Assembly (NCBI GenBank): GCA_023140595.1
Contig: JAGLLI010000039.1
Span: forward strand, 1-21,920
Reading direction: 5' to 3'
Source: Candidatus Parcubacteria bacterium
GTDB taxonomy: Bacteria; Patescibacteriota; Patescibacteriia; Patescibacteriales; UBA12075
Length of the DNA: 21,920 bases
This document shows, in pieces, positions 16,101 to 21,920 of this stretch. The translations under genes were made by a program, and so were the position numbers. How positions within the stretch are numbered: the first letter of the stretch is position 1; each line of letters opens with the position of its first letter. Below the pieces are notes generated by a model. That model made no database searches. It saw nothing but the letters and a program-made list of their open reading frames with translations, and was not told the origin of the DNA.

Positions 16101-16939
16101 CCGCTGTCAACCACCAAGCTAATATTTTCCGTTAAATCGTCACAGCCATCCCAAATCGTGCCATCATCATTATAAGCATAACCAAAAACTTTTTTGGAAC
16201 AGACAATTTCCACTTCCACATAATTAATATGAACTTCATCGGCTGTATCCTCATTTAAAAACACCAGATGTATATGCCCGTCTCCATCTATATATTGATC
16301 TATTTCCGTTGTGATTGTTCCATTATAGGTATGATCGCTGGTTGCCTGCGCTGCTTCAAGATATTTCCAATGGGGAGTTGACGCGCCAGGTTTCCAAATC
16401 CCAAACCAAGCCTTGTCAGTAGCCGCATGCTGATACCCTATTAAAGTAGTATTTATTTGAGTAATACTATTCACATCTTCGGCTATATCAAATTGCGCCC
16501 AAAATATAGCGTTATCTCCATTGCCCGGATCTGTTGTTTGCCACCTGTCTCCGTCATTCGCTTCAATGGCATCATATTCTGCCTGAGAAGCTTCACCGTT
16601 GGAAAGATATCCTAATATTCCTGTTTTTAGTTCCGGTATGCCAGTAGAAATTCCTGTGTCAGTAAGAGTATTTATATTATCGCTTCCGGGAGGATCAGTA
16701 GGATCGACAATATCCACCTCAAAATCCCAAGCAACATGAGTTGAGCTTTCACTTGTAACTCCAACAAAATTATATGTTGATACCGAGTCCGACGCAATCT
16801 GCCACTGGCGAATTTCTTCAAAAACTAATTTATGCTCGTTTCCTTTTATTGTACTATAATTATTCACCGCCAGCGCAAAACCGCTGGCAATTGCCAGAAT
16901 AGACAAGAATATAATCAATTTTTTGAGAGATTTAAACAT
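10178..16939 (-). CDS. Giant secreted protein with 14 RCC1 repeats, IPT/TIG domain and repeat tail
   Basis: 2253 residues. A signal peptide (about 1-24, LIIFLSILAIASGFALA) is followed by RQWQIASD at 44-51, a beta-rich N-terminal domain to about 250, and a low-complexity beta region to about 530. Fourteen RCC1-like repeats of about 63 residues occupy about 534-1402, each with a CAVSNxGNxYCWG core. Fourteen blades fit two seven-bladed propellers. A beta-helix-like Thr/Ser-rich region follows (about 1410-1700). Two similar modules (about 1708-1920 and 2015-2235, both containing SQI, WTA and SLISSPYN) flank an IPT/TIG domain (about 1925-2010). The C-terminus is KDGVIL-KDGVIL-R. No catalytic motif is seen; a surface adhesin or partner-binding scaffold is the likely role. 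Confidence 0.9.
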   Translation of the reverse strand: MFKSLKKLIIFLSILAIASGFALAVNNYSTIKGNEHKLVFEEIRQWQIASDSVSTYNFVGVTSESSTHVAWDFEVDIVDPTDPPGSDNINTLTDTGISTGIPELKTGILGYLSNGEASQAEYDAIEANDGDRWQTTDPGNGDNAIFWAQFDIAEDVNSITQINTTLIGYQHAATDKAWFGIWKPGASTPHWKYLEAAQATSDHTYNGTITTEIDQYIDGDGHIHLVFLNEDTADEVHINYVEVEIVCSKKVFGYAYNDDGTIWDGCDDLTENISLVVDSGTELTAFCKASTGEYYFSSDTLFSENDPVSVFLNDNGSNTEKGAAITVASTDNIITLNPTENMVIVQTEGSSITNSNLSHCDSNNTTGCSGVIPYDVNGSDLTTGDGIKLVVNTDDTFAPGGTVTTSVSTDGTDAVIDGDLLVQSGATLSMASNALTVGGDYVSYGTFSGSSGQDTNFVATASGFEITESGFEDVIFNGSSGGWSFTKNTTLFGDLTMTAGTLSNTNNLTVNGGTADGDGVITFSDGTNFANAKSISTALDYTCAVSNAGNVYCWGRDSLGQLGNGAVTDTQITPDRVLKGADTATEDNDGTNLTNIKSISTGDNHACAVSNTGNVYCWGDDSYGELGNGADDAQTTPDRVLKGADTATEDNDGTNLTNIKSISAFYYHTCAVSNAGNAYCWGYDASGELGNGVDGNQTTPDRVLKGADTAAEDTDDTNLINIRSVDAGRFYTCAVSNAGNAYCWGSDGYYILGNGVDEDQTTPDRVLKGVDTAAEDNDGTNLTNIKSISAQYRHTCAVSNAGNAYCWGNDTYGQLGNGADGSQTTPDRVLKGVDTAAEDVNDTNLINIRSVDAGYAHTCAVSNAGNAYCWGYDSYDQLGNGAITDTQTTPDRVLKGADTATEDNDDTNLTNIKGIKVREAHTCAVSNAGNAYCWGSDSYGKLGNGADGNQTTPDRVLKGADTAGEDDNITSLVNMKSMSSGDNHTCAISNGGNVYCWGDDAYGQLGNGTTLTADQTVPSKVEDGAATGLDASGGYLINIKQIIAGSNHTCAISNIGNTYCWGETGQGQVGDAQTATDRTTPVKVEDGAATGSDASGGYLININSIVAGDNHTCAVSNLGNTYCWGETGQGQVGDAQTATDRTTPVKVEDGAATGLDASGGYLININSIIAGGDHTCAISNTSNTYCWGETGQGQVGDNQTATDRMTPVKVEDGAATGLDASGGYLINIKQIIAGGNHTCVVSNSGNTYCWGETGQGQVGDAQTATDRTTPVKVEDGAATGLDTSGGYLINIKQIIAGSNHTCAISNTGNTYCWGETGQGQVGDNQTADDRTTPVKVEDGAATGLDTSGGYLINIKQIIAGSNHTCAISNIGNTYCWGETGQGQVGDAQTATDRTTPVKVEDGAVNEIISDFIIPFFNLSGSGNFGGTSAWTFSSLIFGDSVTSATSTSQDSGAITINNHFTLKANHTLNAGSKTWTINKSGTPFRVDGTLIPATSTFNYNSTSATNITPITYNHLEFKPASGSPTYTLGTAGFQTITTNGNFTVGDGTNAITALASTHDTILDIDGNLTIAANSSFTAPATSALTIAGDFTNVSGSFNGTSTVIFDDNTKISHIYGTTTFNNLICTTTGKTLQFEAGATTAVTGVLTFTGQLGGLITLRSTATGTQWKINPTGTSDVTYVDVKDSNNVNATAIFAYYSTDSENNINWKFAAIGTIVSQIKDIEVNADFGAMSWTASTTASSSVTMKARTATTSDMSSATDWASCDAITNGVDISANNCVTDQERYIQYYASLFMQYATTSEFLSPEFYDVTINYDAAGSLISSPYNTLANDTVINEIRWSETKAGNSDVLLQLRSSPDNSGWTSWMGTDGTSNTYFTDYEGNESIPSALSDGADDQYIQYKVLLDSGGTDIPVLLDVTIDYQSSVPVITSVSPGYVWSNESNTVAITISGSDFASGATTTITSGGVEIICTNASVSANQITCDFDTTQAYGGSANITVTNPNGASGSWTDFYINNYIGTLTSQINNIKNLYFNAINWTAITTATSSVSIKVRTDINFNMSGATAWASCDTINNGIDISANNCVTDGHEYIQYQAALTAVYGTSTGYITPELEQVSIDYAYYASSSLISSPYNSISEVNAIRDMSWTKSLPSGTGVKFQLRTALDAGGSPGTWTDWLGPVGTGDYYNNSSGNNAINLTHNDGTGDQWIQYKAFLTSDGANTPIFYDIIVEYGDKQYSRIILKDGVILKDGVILR
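12733..15339 (-). repeat. Tandem 189-bp coding repeats encoding RCC1 blades
   Basis: Fourteen in-frame units of 186-192 bp. Units 1-7 (from about 15339) encode type A (TTPDRVLKGADTA), units 9-14 (to about 12733) encode type B (TYCWGETGQGQVGD, TTPVKVEDGAATG), and unit 8 begins as A and ends as B. Type B units are nearly identical at DNA level. Confidence 0.92.
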
Positions 16940-16971
16940 TTATTTTACTTTTTACTTTCCAACCTATTCTA

Positions 16972-17033
16972 AGAAGCAAATTTCCAAATATTTTAGAAAC
17001 TTGCTTCTCAGGACTTTTATAAAAATCCTGAGA
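16972..17033 (-). terminator. Tandem overlapping hairpins between two surface-protein genes
   Basis: 17006-17013 pairs with 17026-17033 (TCTCAGGA/TCCTGAGA) around an A/T palindrome, 13 nt beyond the stop codon of the 620-residue gene. 16972-16979 pairs with 17001-17008 (AGAAGCAA/TTGCTTCT). The two stems share three bases and so compete. There is no long T-run, so termination is uncertain; a leader structure for the giant gene is possible. Confidence 0.4.
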
Positions 17034-17045
17034 AAAACATTACTG

Positions 17046-18908
17046 TCATAACAAACTGATAATCTCATTCACTCTAGTAATAATTTCCATAGAAACATCT
17101 GAATCAATTTTGTTCGGAGTGAATCTTTCCACTTTTTCAATAAATCTTTCTAAGGCGTCTACGGCTTTTTCAATTTTTCCTTTTTCAGTTAGCCTCTGAA
17201 CTATCTTTAAGTGTACGTTTAATGAGTAAGCGAATTTTTCAATTTTTCCTTCTTCGTAATAATTATTGATTAACAATAGAAGTTCGTCTACTTTTCCCAA
17301 CACAGTTATGTCTCTTCCGACGACATAATCTGAGAAATGAGTTACAGAAAGAGTTAGAGTGTTAAAATCCGTATCAACTATTGCTCCTTGAGCTTCCCAT
17401 ATTTCCAAAGTTTCATTGTAAAGATAAATATCCAAACCCTGTTCCTCTTCAAGAGTCATTCCAATATCGTCATAATCAAAGGTTAGTATTACGGGAATAG
17501 AAAAAGTTGTTCCTTCTGGTCCGAAAGTGTAGATATAATCTATCGGCGCTATGCCCTGAACTTGAAAATCTCCAATCGCTTCACCAGCATCAATTGTAAT
17601 ATCCGTGTCAGAAGCTAGCGCGTTAGCTGGGATTTCTACATCAACAGTATCAGCCGCGTTAACTACTGTTCCTCCGTCTGCGGCAACAACAGTTTCCGAA
17701 ACGTCGTAAGGATCAGTTTCTTCAGCTCCTAAACTATTTGTAGGTTCTGTCGCAGCATATTGCCTTTTTTCATAATTCGCTTTAATTTCATCGGCGCTTA
17801 AAGCTCTGGTGGAAATTCTGAATTCATCAAGCTGGCCTTTATAAAAATCTTCTATGTTAGGAAAATATATTATCGTTCCTATTATTAAAGATGCCGGATT
17901 ATCAAAGTTTTTTATCGCCAACACCGGAGATTCAACTTCTTTTTCAAATTCTCCGTCTATATACATCTTCATTTTAGTTCCTTCGCCAAGCGCGACAATA
18001 TGATGCCAATTTCCATCATTAATTGGTGTATCGCTAATAATTCCGGATTCTATCATTGGCTCGCCGTATATGAAATAGTGCAAAGCGTAATCAGGCTCTT
18101 TGTTTAGGTATAGATAGTATCCTCTGTCATTATCACTTTCTTCGCGCTTGTTCATAAGAATCATATCATTATGACTTGTTTCGCTGGTTTTTATCCATCC
18201 TTCAATTGTAAAATCTTCAGGATTAAAATTCAAACTGTCATCATGAAAAACTTCAACATAGTTATCAACCCCATCAAAATTTAAAGCGCCACCTGATCCG
18301 CCATATTCCGAAGTTGAATCAGAGACCCAATCGCTGTTGTCAATAGCAAAATCATACATCGCGCCATCATTTCCATTAGAAGAAGCATCTCCCAAGGTTG
18401 TTCCTGTTCCCTCATCAAAATGCCAAAGTGCGGCAGTGTCAGCGTCCGCTTCCAGTTTCTGCATTGAATCGTCAAAACTGCTCTCAGGCAATAAATCTAT
18501 ATTATCATTTCCGTAATAAAGATAAATTATGGCTTCGCTTGAAGCCGCGATAAAAGGAACTTTAACCCAAATTTTTGAGTCGCCGCCAGTGTTCCACTCT
18601 TCAATCCAATAATAAATTTCCGTTAATTTGTCTGAGTCCGTAAATCTTAAGTCATCGCCGCTTCCAGCTAGACCGTCTTTTATATGAGCATAGTCAAAAT
18701 TACCAGCGTTGAGAGTTATTAAAACTTGGTAATCAGTTAAAGCGCTTGCGTTTAACGTATTGTCAATAGTGATTGCTTTTCTATATTCCCAATCAGGGCT
18801 ATACCAATCAGAAGCTTGCGCCTTATCATCTGCCAAACATAATCCCGATCCCCCTAAGATGAATAGTAAAAGCATTATTGCTTTTATTATTTTAATTTTA
18901 TTTTCCAT
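17046..18908 (-). CDS. Secreted DUF2341-LamG protein with ZU5-like and helical C-terminal domains
   Basis: 620 residues. Signal peptide about 1-27 (IMLLLFILGGSGLCLA). DUF2341 about 35-135 (WYSPDWEYRKAITI to IIYLYYGN). LamG about 158-375, starting ALWHFDEGTGT and ending LDEFRISTRALSADEI, with the NWHHIVA strand. About 405-520 is a ZU5-like beta domain (GGTVVNAADTVDVEIPANAL), often found in surface and autoprocessing proteins. Residues about 540-620 form an all-helical domain (LLLLINNYYEEGKI, KAVDALERFIEKV) like the helical module at the ends of many secreted bacterial proteins (FIMAH-like). No anchor motif is visible. Possible glycan or protein binding on the outer face is inferred. Confidence 0.85.
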   Translation of the reverse strand: MENKIKIIKAIMLLLFILGGSGLCLADDKAQASDWYSPDWEYRKAITIDNTLNASALTDYQVLITLNAGNFDYAHIKDGLAGSGDDLRFTDSDKLTEIYYWIEEWNTGGDSKIWVKVPFIAASSEAIIYLYYGNDNIDLLPESSFDDSMQKLEADADTAALWHFDEGTGTTLGDASSNGNDGAMYDFAIDNSDWVSDSTSEYGGSGGALNFDGVDNYVEVFHDDSLNFNPEDFTIEGWIKTSETSHNDMILMNKREESDNDRGYYLYLNKEPDYALHYFIYGEPMIESGIISDTPINDGNWHHIVALGEGTKMKMYIDGEFEKEVESPVLAIKNFDNPASLIIGTIIYFPNIEDFYKGQLDEFRISTRALSADEIKANYEKRQYAATEPTNSLGAEETDPYDVSETVVAADGGTVVNAADTVDVEIPANALASDTDITIDAGEAIGDFQVQGIAPIDYIYTFGPEGTTFSIPVILTFDYDDIGMTLEEEQGLDIYLYNETLEIWEAQGAIVDTDFNTLTLSVTHFSDYVVGRDITVLGKVDELLLLINNYYEEGKIEKFAYSLNVHLKIVQRLTEKGKIEKAVDALERFIEKVERFTPNKIDSDVSMEIITRVNEIISLL

Positions 18909-18985
18909 AAGTTTTTTAATTAATAATTTAATTTGCTTTATATAATCTCAAATCGACCTTTATATTTTTGAGAAAATAATGAACT

Positions 18986-20131
18986 TTATTCATAAAACCC
19001 CAACGGTCCCAACAAATGCAAATCAGGGCTGACATCCGGCGCGTCAAATTGATATTTTATCTCAAGCTCATCGTTTTGTTTCAAGTTAAGATCGTGCCAT
19101 CTCAGTAATTTGATATTATCACTCTCTTCCTGCTTAATAAATTGCGAATCATAAATTTCAAACTCTTCCGTTTCTTGATTCTTAATTCTTAATTCCTGAT
19201 CCATAACTATAAACGAAGCAGGAACTTTCTCTTGAATAAATCCGATGAAATCTTCATTTGCTTTAATTTTCAAAATCATCTCATAATCCGCTGGGGGATA
19301 AATCCTGCTCGGTCCGATTCTTTCCACTTCAAAAGGAATAAATTCTCTGACTTCAAAAGAATCAGTGATCTTGTAATCATTATTTAAATTTGTTAGCGTC
19401 ATCTCATAAATTCCCGCCTCGCCAGTCGTATAATGAGCAAAATAATCCGGAACATCCGTCACATTATTTCCACTGCACTGGCCACTGTACTCAATTGTCC
19501 CATTTTCGGTTGACAACAAAGTCTCAATTCCTAATTCATAATTCTTAATTCTTAATTCCAAGCTAGCATCACAGATCGTATGTCCATCGTCTTTCAAAAC
19601 TCCCAATTGTAAATAAACTTCTTCGCCGGAAAGACAGATTGACTTGTTGACATTAATCGCCAAAACTCCCCATGTAAAATCCTGCTCAAATGTTTGTATT
19701 TTATCTCTATCTTCAACTTTTAATACAACTTTATAAAGTCCGGGTTTAAACTCTTTGCTGTTTTTAAGCTTTACTGAAATATCTCCGTTATTTTCAATAA
19801 TTTCATCAGGCGCTGCTTCTCTGGCTTTTCCTTTTGGGTTTATGATTCTCGCCGTCGCTTTAATTTTCCCCTGCTTGTCAAAAACTTTTAAAACGTCAGC
19901 GATGATTCCTTGGTCTGCTTTGCCGCGATGAAATTTTAATTCCGGCTCTTCATAGCTTTTAAAATCTTTTTTTAAAGAAGGAGGTTTTATTTCGCTATCC
20001 TGTTTTTGGACAAAATCTGAATTATTGTTGCGCCATCCTGAAATGCTAACTTTTATACTGAAAAAAACTCCCGCAATTATGAGGGTTATTATTAGGATTG
20101 CTGTCAATTTTGATTTTATATTTTTTAGCAT
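18986..20131 (-). CDS. Exported beta-sandwich surface protein, probably shortened
   Basis: 381 residues. The leader MLKNIKSKLTAILIITLIIAGVF matches the 1051-residue protein at 9485 almost residue for residue. The rest is a series of Ig/macroglobulin-like beta domains: ELKFHRGKADQGIIADVLKV near 65-85, EFKPGLYKVVLKVEDRD near 127-143, ICLSGEEVYLQL near 170, and VERIGPSRIYPPADYEM near 270-290. It ends abruptly at LHLLGPLGFYE. In related large proteins, as I recall them, this point is followed by a domain starting RQWQIASD. That motif is absent here but occurs at residue 44 of the 2253-residue protein. The gene follows the small winged-helix ORF by 13 nt. Confidence 0.75.
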   Translation of the reverse strand: MLKNIKSKLTAILIITLIIAGVFFSIKVSISGWRNNNSDFVQKQDSEIKPPSLKKDFKSYEEPELKFHRGKADQGIIADVLKVFDKQGKIKATARIINPKGKAREAAPDEIIENNGDISVKLKNSKEFKPGLYKVVLKVEDRDKIQTFEQDFTWGVLAINVNKSICLSGEEVYLQLGVLKDDGHTICDASLELRIKNYELGIETLLSTENGTIEYSGQCSGNNVTDVPDYFAHYTTGEAGIYEMTLTNLNNDYKITDSFEVREFIPFEVERIGPSRIYPPADYEMILKIKANEDFIGFIQEKVPASFIVMDQELRIKNQETEEFEIYDSQFIKQEESDNIKLLRWHDLNLKQNDELEIKYQFDAPDVSPDLHLLGPLGFYE

Positions 20132-20144
20132 TCTTTGTTAATTT

Positions 20145-20366
20145 TTAAATTTTCCTTTTTATAAAATATCCGCCCGTTTTAGGGCTGCCCTTAAATTCTA
20201 TCTTTCCTTCTTTTTTTAGCTTATTAATCCAACGTTCAATTGTTCTTCTTGTTAAATTTAATTCTTTTTTGAAATGAATCACTCTTTTTCCATGATTATT
20301 TTTAATATAATCAAAAAGTAAATTTACTCCGCCAGAAATTATCCCGCTTTTAATAATAAAAATAAT
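20145..20366 (-). CDS. Small winged-helix/HTH protein with non-standard start
   Basis: The frame is open for 73 codons after two stops (20370-20375) and ends in TAA at 20145-20147. It reads like a complete winged helix: SGGVNLLFDYIKNNHG, then KELNLTRRTIERWINKLKK (helix-turn-helix), then EGKIEFKGSPKTGGYFIK (wing). There is no ATG, GTG or TTG before the first helix; the only in-frame GTG is inside the domain. ATT codons at 20366, 20363, 20357 or 20354, just after an AAGGA, could start it. Alternatively a GTG at 20380, overlapping the upstream stop, opens the neighbouring frame (VINKELFLLLKAG) and would join by a single-base shift. It may bind DNA and regulate the island; it could also be a decaying gene. 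Confidence 0.55.
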   Translation of the reverse strand: MIFIIKSGIISGGVNLLFDYIKNNHGKRVIHFKKELNLTRRTIERWINKLKKEGKIEFKGSPKTGGYFIKRKI

Positions 20367-20372
20367 TCCTTA

Positions 20373-20798
20373 TTAATCACAAACGCCGGAACTGCAAGAT
20401 CCGCTTAAACACTCGGAAGCGGTTGAACAGGTAGCCCCGATAGGCTTTAAAAGAAAAACCGCGCCACTCGTGGCATAGACACCATCTTTTGTGCCGGCGT
20501 TAAAATCATCATCCGTGGTTTCTGTCCAGGAAGCGGTCGTGGAAGCCAGACTGATCTGGCCTGGCGTGCTTGTGGAAATAGCGGCGTCCGCAGAATAAAA
20601 TTGTGTCCAGCCGGTTTCATCTCCGGGATGAGCGGCAATAGCCGTGGTGCTTGCCCCGCCTGACCAGCTCGTCTGCGTCCACCCGTAAACCGCTCCCCTG
20701 ACTGTTGAACTTTTATAAAAAATAATCGCTCCGCTAATTATGACTATTGCCAAAACAATGATTATTTTTAATTGATTTTTTGATCTTATAATTTTCAT
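20373..20798 (-). CDS. Small exported protein with Cys-rich tail
   Basis: 141 residues. A single hydrophobic segment at about 10-28 (IIIVLAIVIISGAIIFY) acts as signal or anchor. About 38-115 is Thr/Ser/Ala-rich beta sequence with GWTQTSWSGG and FNAGTKDGVY, a pattern seen in large surface proteins of this bacterial group. The C-terminus is a compact cysteine motif with four Cys in 18 residues (CSTASECLSGSCSSGVC), likely disulfide-linked outside the cell. It looks like a small member or a fragment of the larger proteins. It is followed directly by the winged-helix ORF in the same frame. No function is assigned. Confidence 0.65.
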   Translation of the reverse strand: MKIIRSKNQLKIIIVLAIVIISGAIIFYKSSTVRGAVYGWTQTSWSGGASTTAIAAHPGDETGWTQFYSADAAISTSTPGQISLASTTASWTETTDDDFNAGTKDGVYATSGAVFLLKPIGATCSTASECLSGSCSSGVCD

Positions 20799-20835
20799 GT
20801 ATTTTAAATTTAATTTTAAATTTTAAAATAATTAT

Positions 20836-21920
20836 TTACCGCGCGCATCTAAATCCAATCGTAGATGTGGCTTCAACCGGCGAGTGTGAAAGATCCAAAT
20901 CAAACAATGCGTTTTCTCCACGGACGAAAGCTCGCAAGTAATCAGAAGATCTGGACGCGGTTCCTGTCAAAATCTTACCGATATTATTCTCAGATGTATA
21001 ATAATATGGCGGAGCAACATTAAATCCTTTATAATCATCAATTTCAAAATATTCCTGCCAATCTTGTGATTGAGGTTCAAAAATACTTGCTTTAGTAACT
21101 GTTTGATCTGTCCACTCGCTTACTCCGCCGACAAAATCATAAATTATATTTTCGTTTGATAATGTAAATTTAATTGATGTTGTCGCTATATTTTCCGTTC
21201 CTGTAGCAATTTTCGCGGAGGCTAATTGCAATCCCGCGGCTGTTTCATCAACATCATTGTCAATAACCCTGATAATATTCTCGGCAATAGTAAGCCATTC
21301 GTTTTCGCTGATAAGATGATACCCGTCTCCGATTTCTTCACAAGTAAGCATTGCCTCGCCTTGTGTCATATTAACCATTAATTCATCTGTGAATTCATAC
21401 TTCATTTCTTGCTCGCTTGCGCAAAAGCCCAGCATTGTTCCATATTTAGAACTGCCCGGAACCCAGATATAACCGTCATCGCAATAGCCGGCAAACGCGC
21501 CTGCCACAACAGTTCCTTCAACGCCCATATCACCCAAAGTTTCATCAACCGCTTGGTCCAAAGCTTGACCGCATCCGGCGCCTGAGCAAACCATTAATCT
21601 TCCATCTATGCTCATCTCGCCCACTACGGCGACTTCTCCGCTTTGCGCTATATTAACAATTGAAACTCCTCCTGACTGGAAATCAGCCACATCGCTCGCG
21701 CCTTCCTGATTGACAACCAGCGCTGTCTTGTCTGTTGTTGTTCCGGAATAAATTTCCACAATCGCGACATCTGGCGTTGAGGTGTTTTCTTCTTTTATTT
21801 GCTTGTAATTCTCATCATTGCTAAACACGATATTACCCTCATGGGTAATAACATACGCATGGTCAAGACTTGGCTCCGGAATAACAGAGCCAAGTCCTTC
21901 CAATGCGCTGATTCTATGAT
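20836..21920 (-). CDS. Large surface protein, C-terminal part with FGE-sulfatase/C-type-lectin fold (partial)
   Basis: The frame is open to the right edge, so the true start lies outside; at least 361 residues are seen. The first 120 residues contain a repeat-like stalk segment (TALVVNQEGASDVADFQSGG, then VVGEMSIDGRLMVCSGAGC) common near the ends of long adhesins. About 160-361 matches the formylglycine-generating-enzyme-like fold: YIWVPGSSKYGTMLGFC, GYHLISENEWLTIAENI, the DFVGGVSEWTD core and the closing TIGFRCAR. Members include true enzymes, iron-dependent oxidases and ligand-binding C-type-lectin relatives. The cysteines of the copper-binding FGE active site are not evident, so a binding role is more likely than catalysis. 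Confidence 0.82.
   Translation of the reverse strand, partial: HRISALEGLGSVIPEPSLDHAYVITHEGNIVFSNDENYKQIKEENTSTPDVAIVEIYSGTTTDKTALVVNQEGASDVADFQSGGVSIVNIAQSGEVAVVGEMSIDGRLMVCSGAGCGQALDQAVDETLGDMGVEGTVVAGAFAGYCDDGYIWVPGSSKYGTMLGFCASEQEMKYEFTDELMVNMTQGEAMLTCEEIGDGYHLISENEWLTIAENIIRVIDNDVDETAAGLQLASAKIATGTENIATTSIKFTLSNENIIYDFVGGVSEWTDQTVTKASIFEPQSQDWQEYFEIDDYKGFNVAPPYYYTSENNIGKILTGTASRSSDYLRAFVRGENALFDLDLSHSPVEATSTIGFRCAR

Noticed and set aside
18281..18475. Minus-strand frame inside the LamG gene
   Set aside because: It is an alternative frame of the 620-residue gene with no start signal or domain.
17046..18908. Lipoprotein signal (lipobox) on the 620-residue protein, next to an lspA-bearing genome region
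   Set aside because: The sequence before the cysteine is SGL-C; the -1 residue should be Gly, Ala or Ser, so an ordinary signal peptide is more likely.
5215..21920. Mobile element or prophage
   Set aside because: No transposase, integrase, terminal repeats or phage structural genes are visible; the repeats found are inside coding modules.

Overview
The window looks like chromosome of a Candidate Phyla Radiation (Patescibacteria, Parcubacteria-like) bacterium. This is inferred from the AT-rich sequence, the small compact housekeeping genes, and a set of large secreted proteins built from DUF2341, LamG, RCC1 and FGE/lectin-fold modules of the kind common in that group. Almost all coding is on the minus strand. 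Standard stop codons are used, including TGA.

Region 1 (1-4777) is housekeeping. It holds the 3' end of a plus-strand tsaE, then minus-strand genes: a DksA/TraR zinc-finger regulator, lspA and a small coiled-coil ORF (one operon); nucleoside diphosphate kinase; a stand-alone receiver domain; and an overlapping pair made of a glycerate 2-kinase and a ComEC-type metallo-beta-lactamase. Several have recognisable sigma-70 promoters.

Region 2 (4778-5214) is a non-coding interval with three short plus-strand promoter-terminator units, opposite to the coding direction. The third encodes a serine-type tRNA (anticodon UGA). Its best fold is not the ordinary 7/5 cloverleaf: it has an 8-bp acceptor, a 4-bp T stem, a 6-bp D stem with a 4-nt loop, and a long variable arm. 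This is the shape of selenocysteine tRNA and of the 8/4 'allo-tRNAs'. The unit just upstream carries a perfect 11-nt complement of its anticodon loop and a diverged inverted copy of its variable and T arms. A fourth, similar short unit lies at 9581-9671.

Region 3 (5215-21920) is a surface-protein island of seven exported proteins plus a NYN-domain RNase-like protein and a small winged-helix ORF. The largest protein (2253 aa) carries exactly 14 RCC1 repeats, enough for two seven-bladed propellers. Two proteins contain DUF2341 and LamG modules, one of them duplicated. The gene that runs off the right edge ends in an FGE-sulfatase/C-type-lectin-fold domain. Two of the proteins share a short C-terminal hexapeptide repeat tail, and two others share a leader. 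The island probably encodes adhesins or other cell-contact proteins; that is inference from domain content. The most unusual part of the window is the tRNA and short-RNA cluster.
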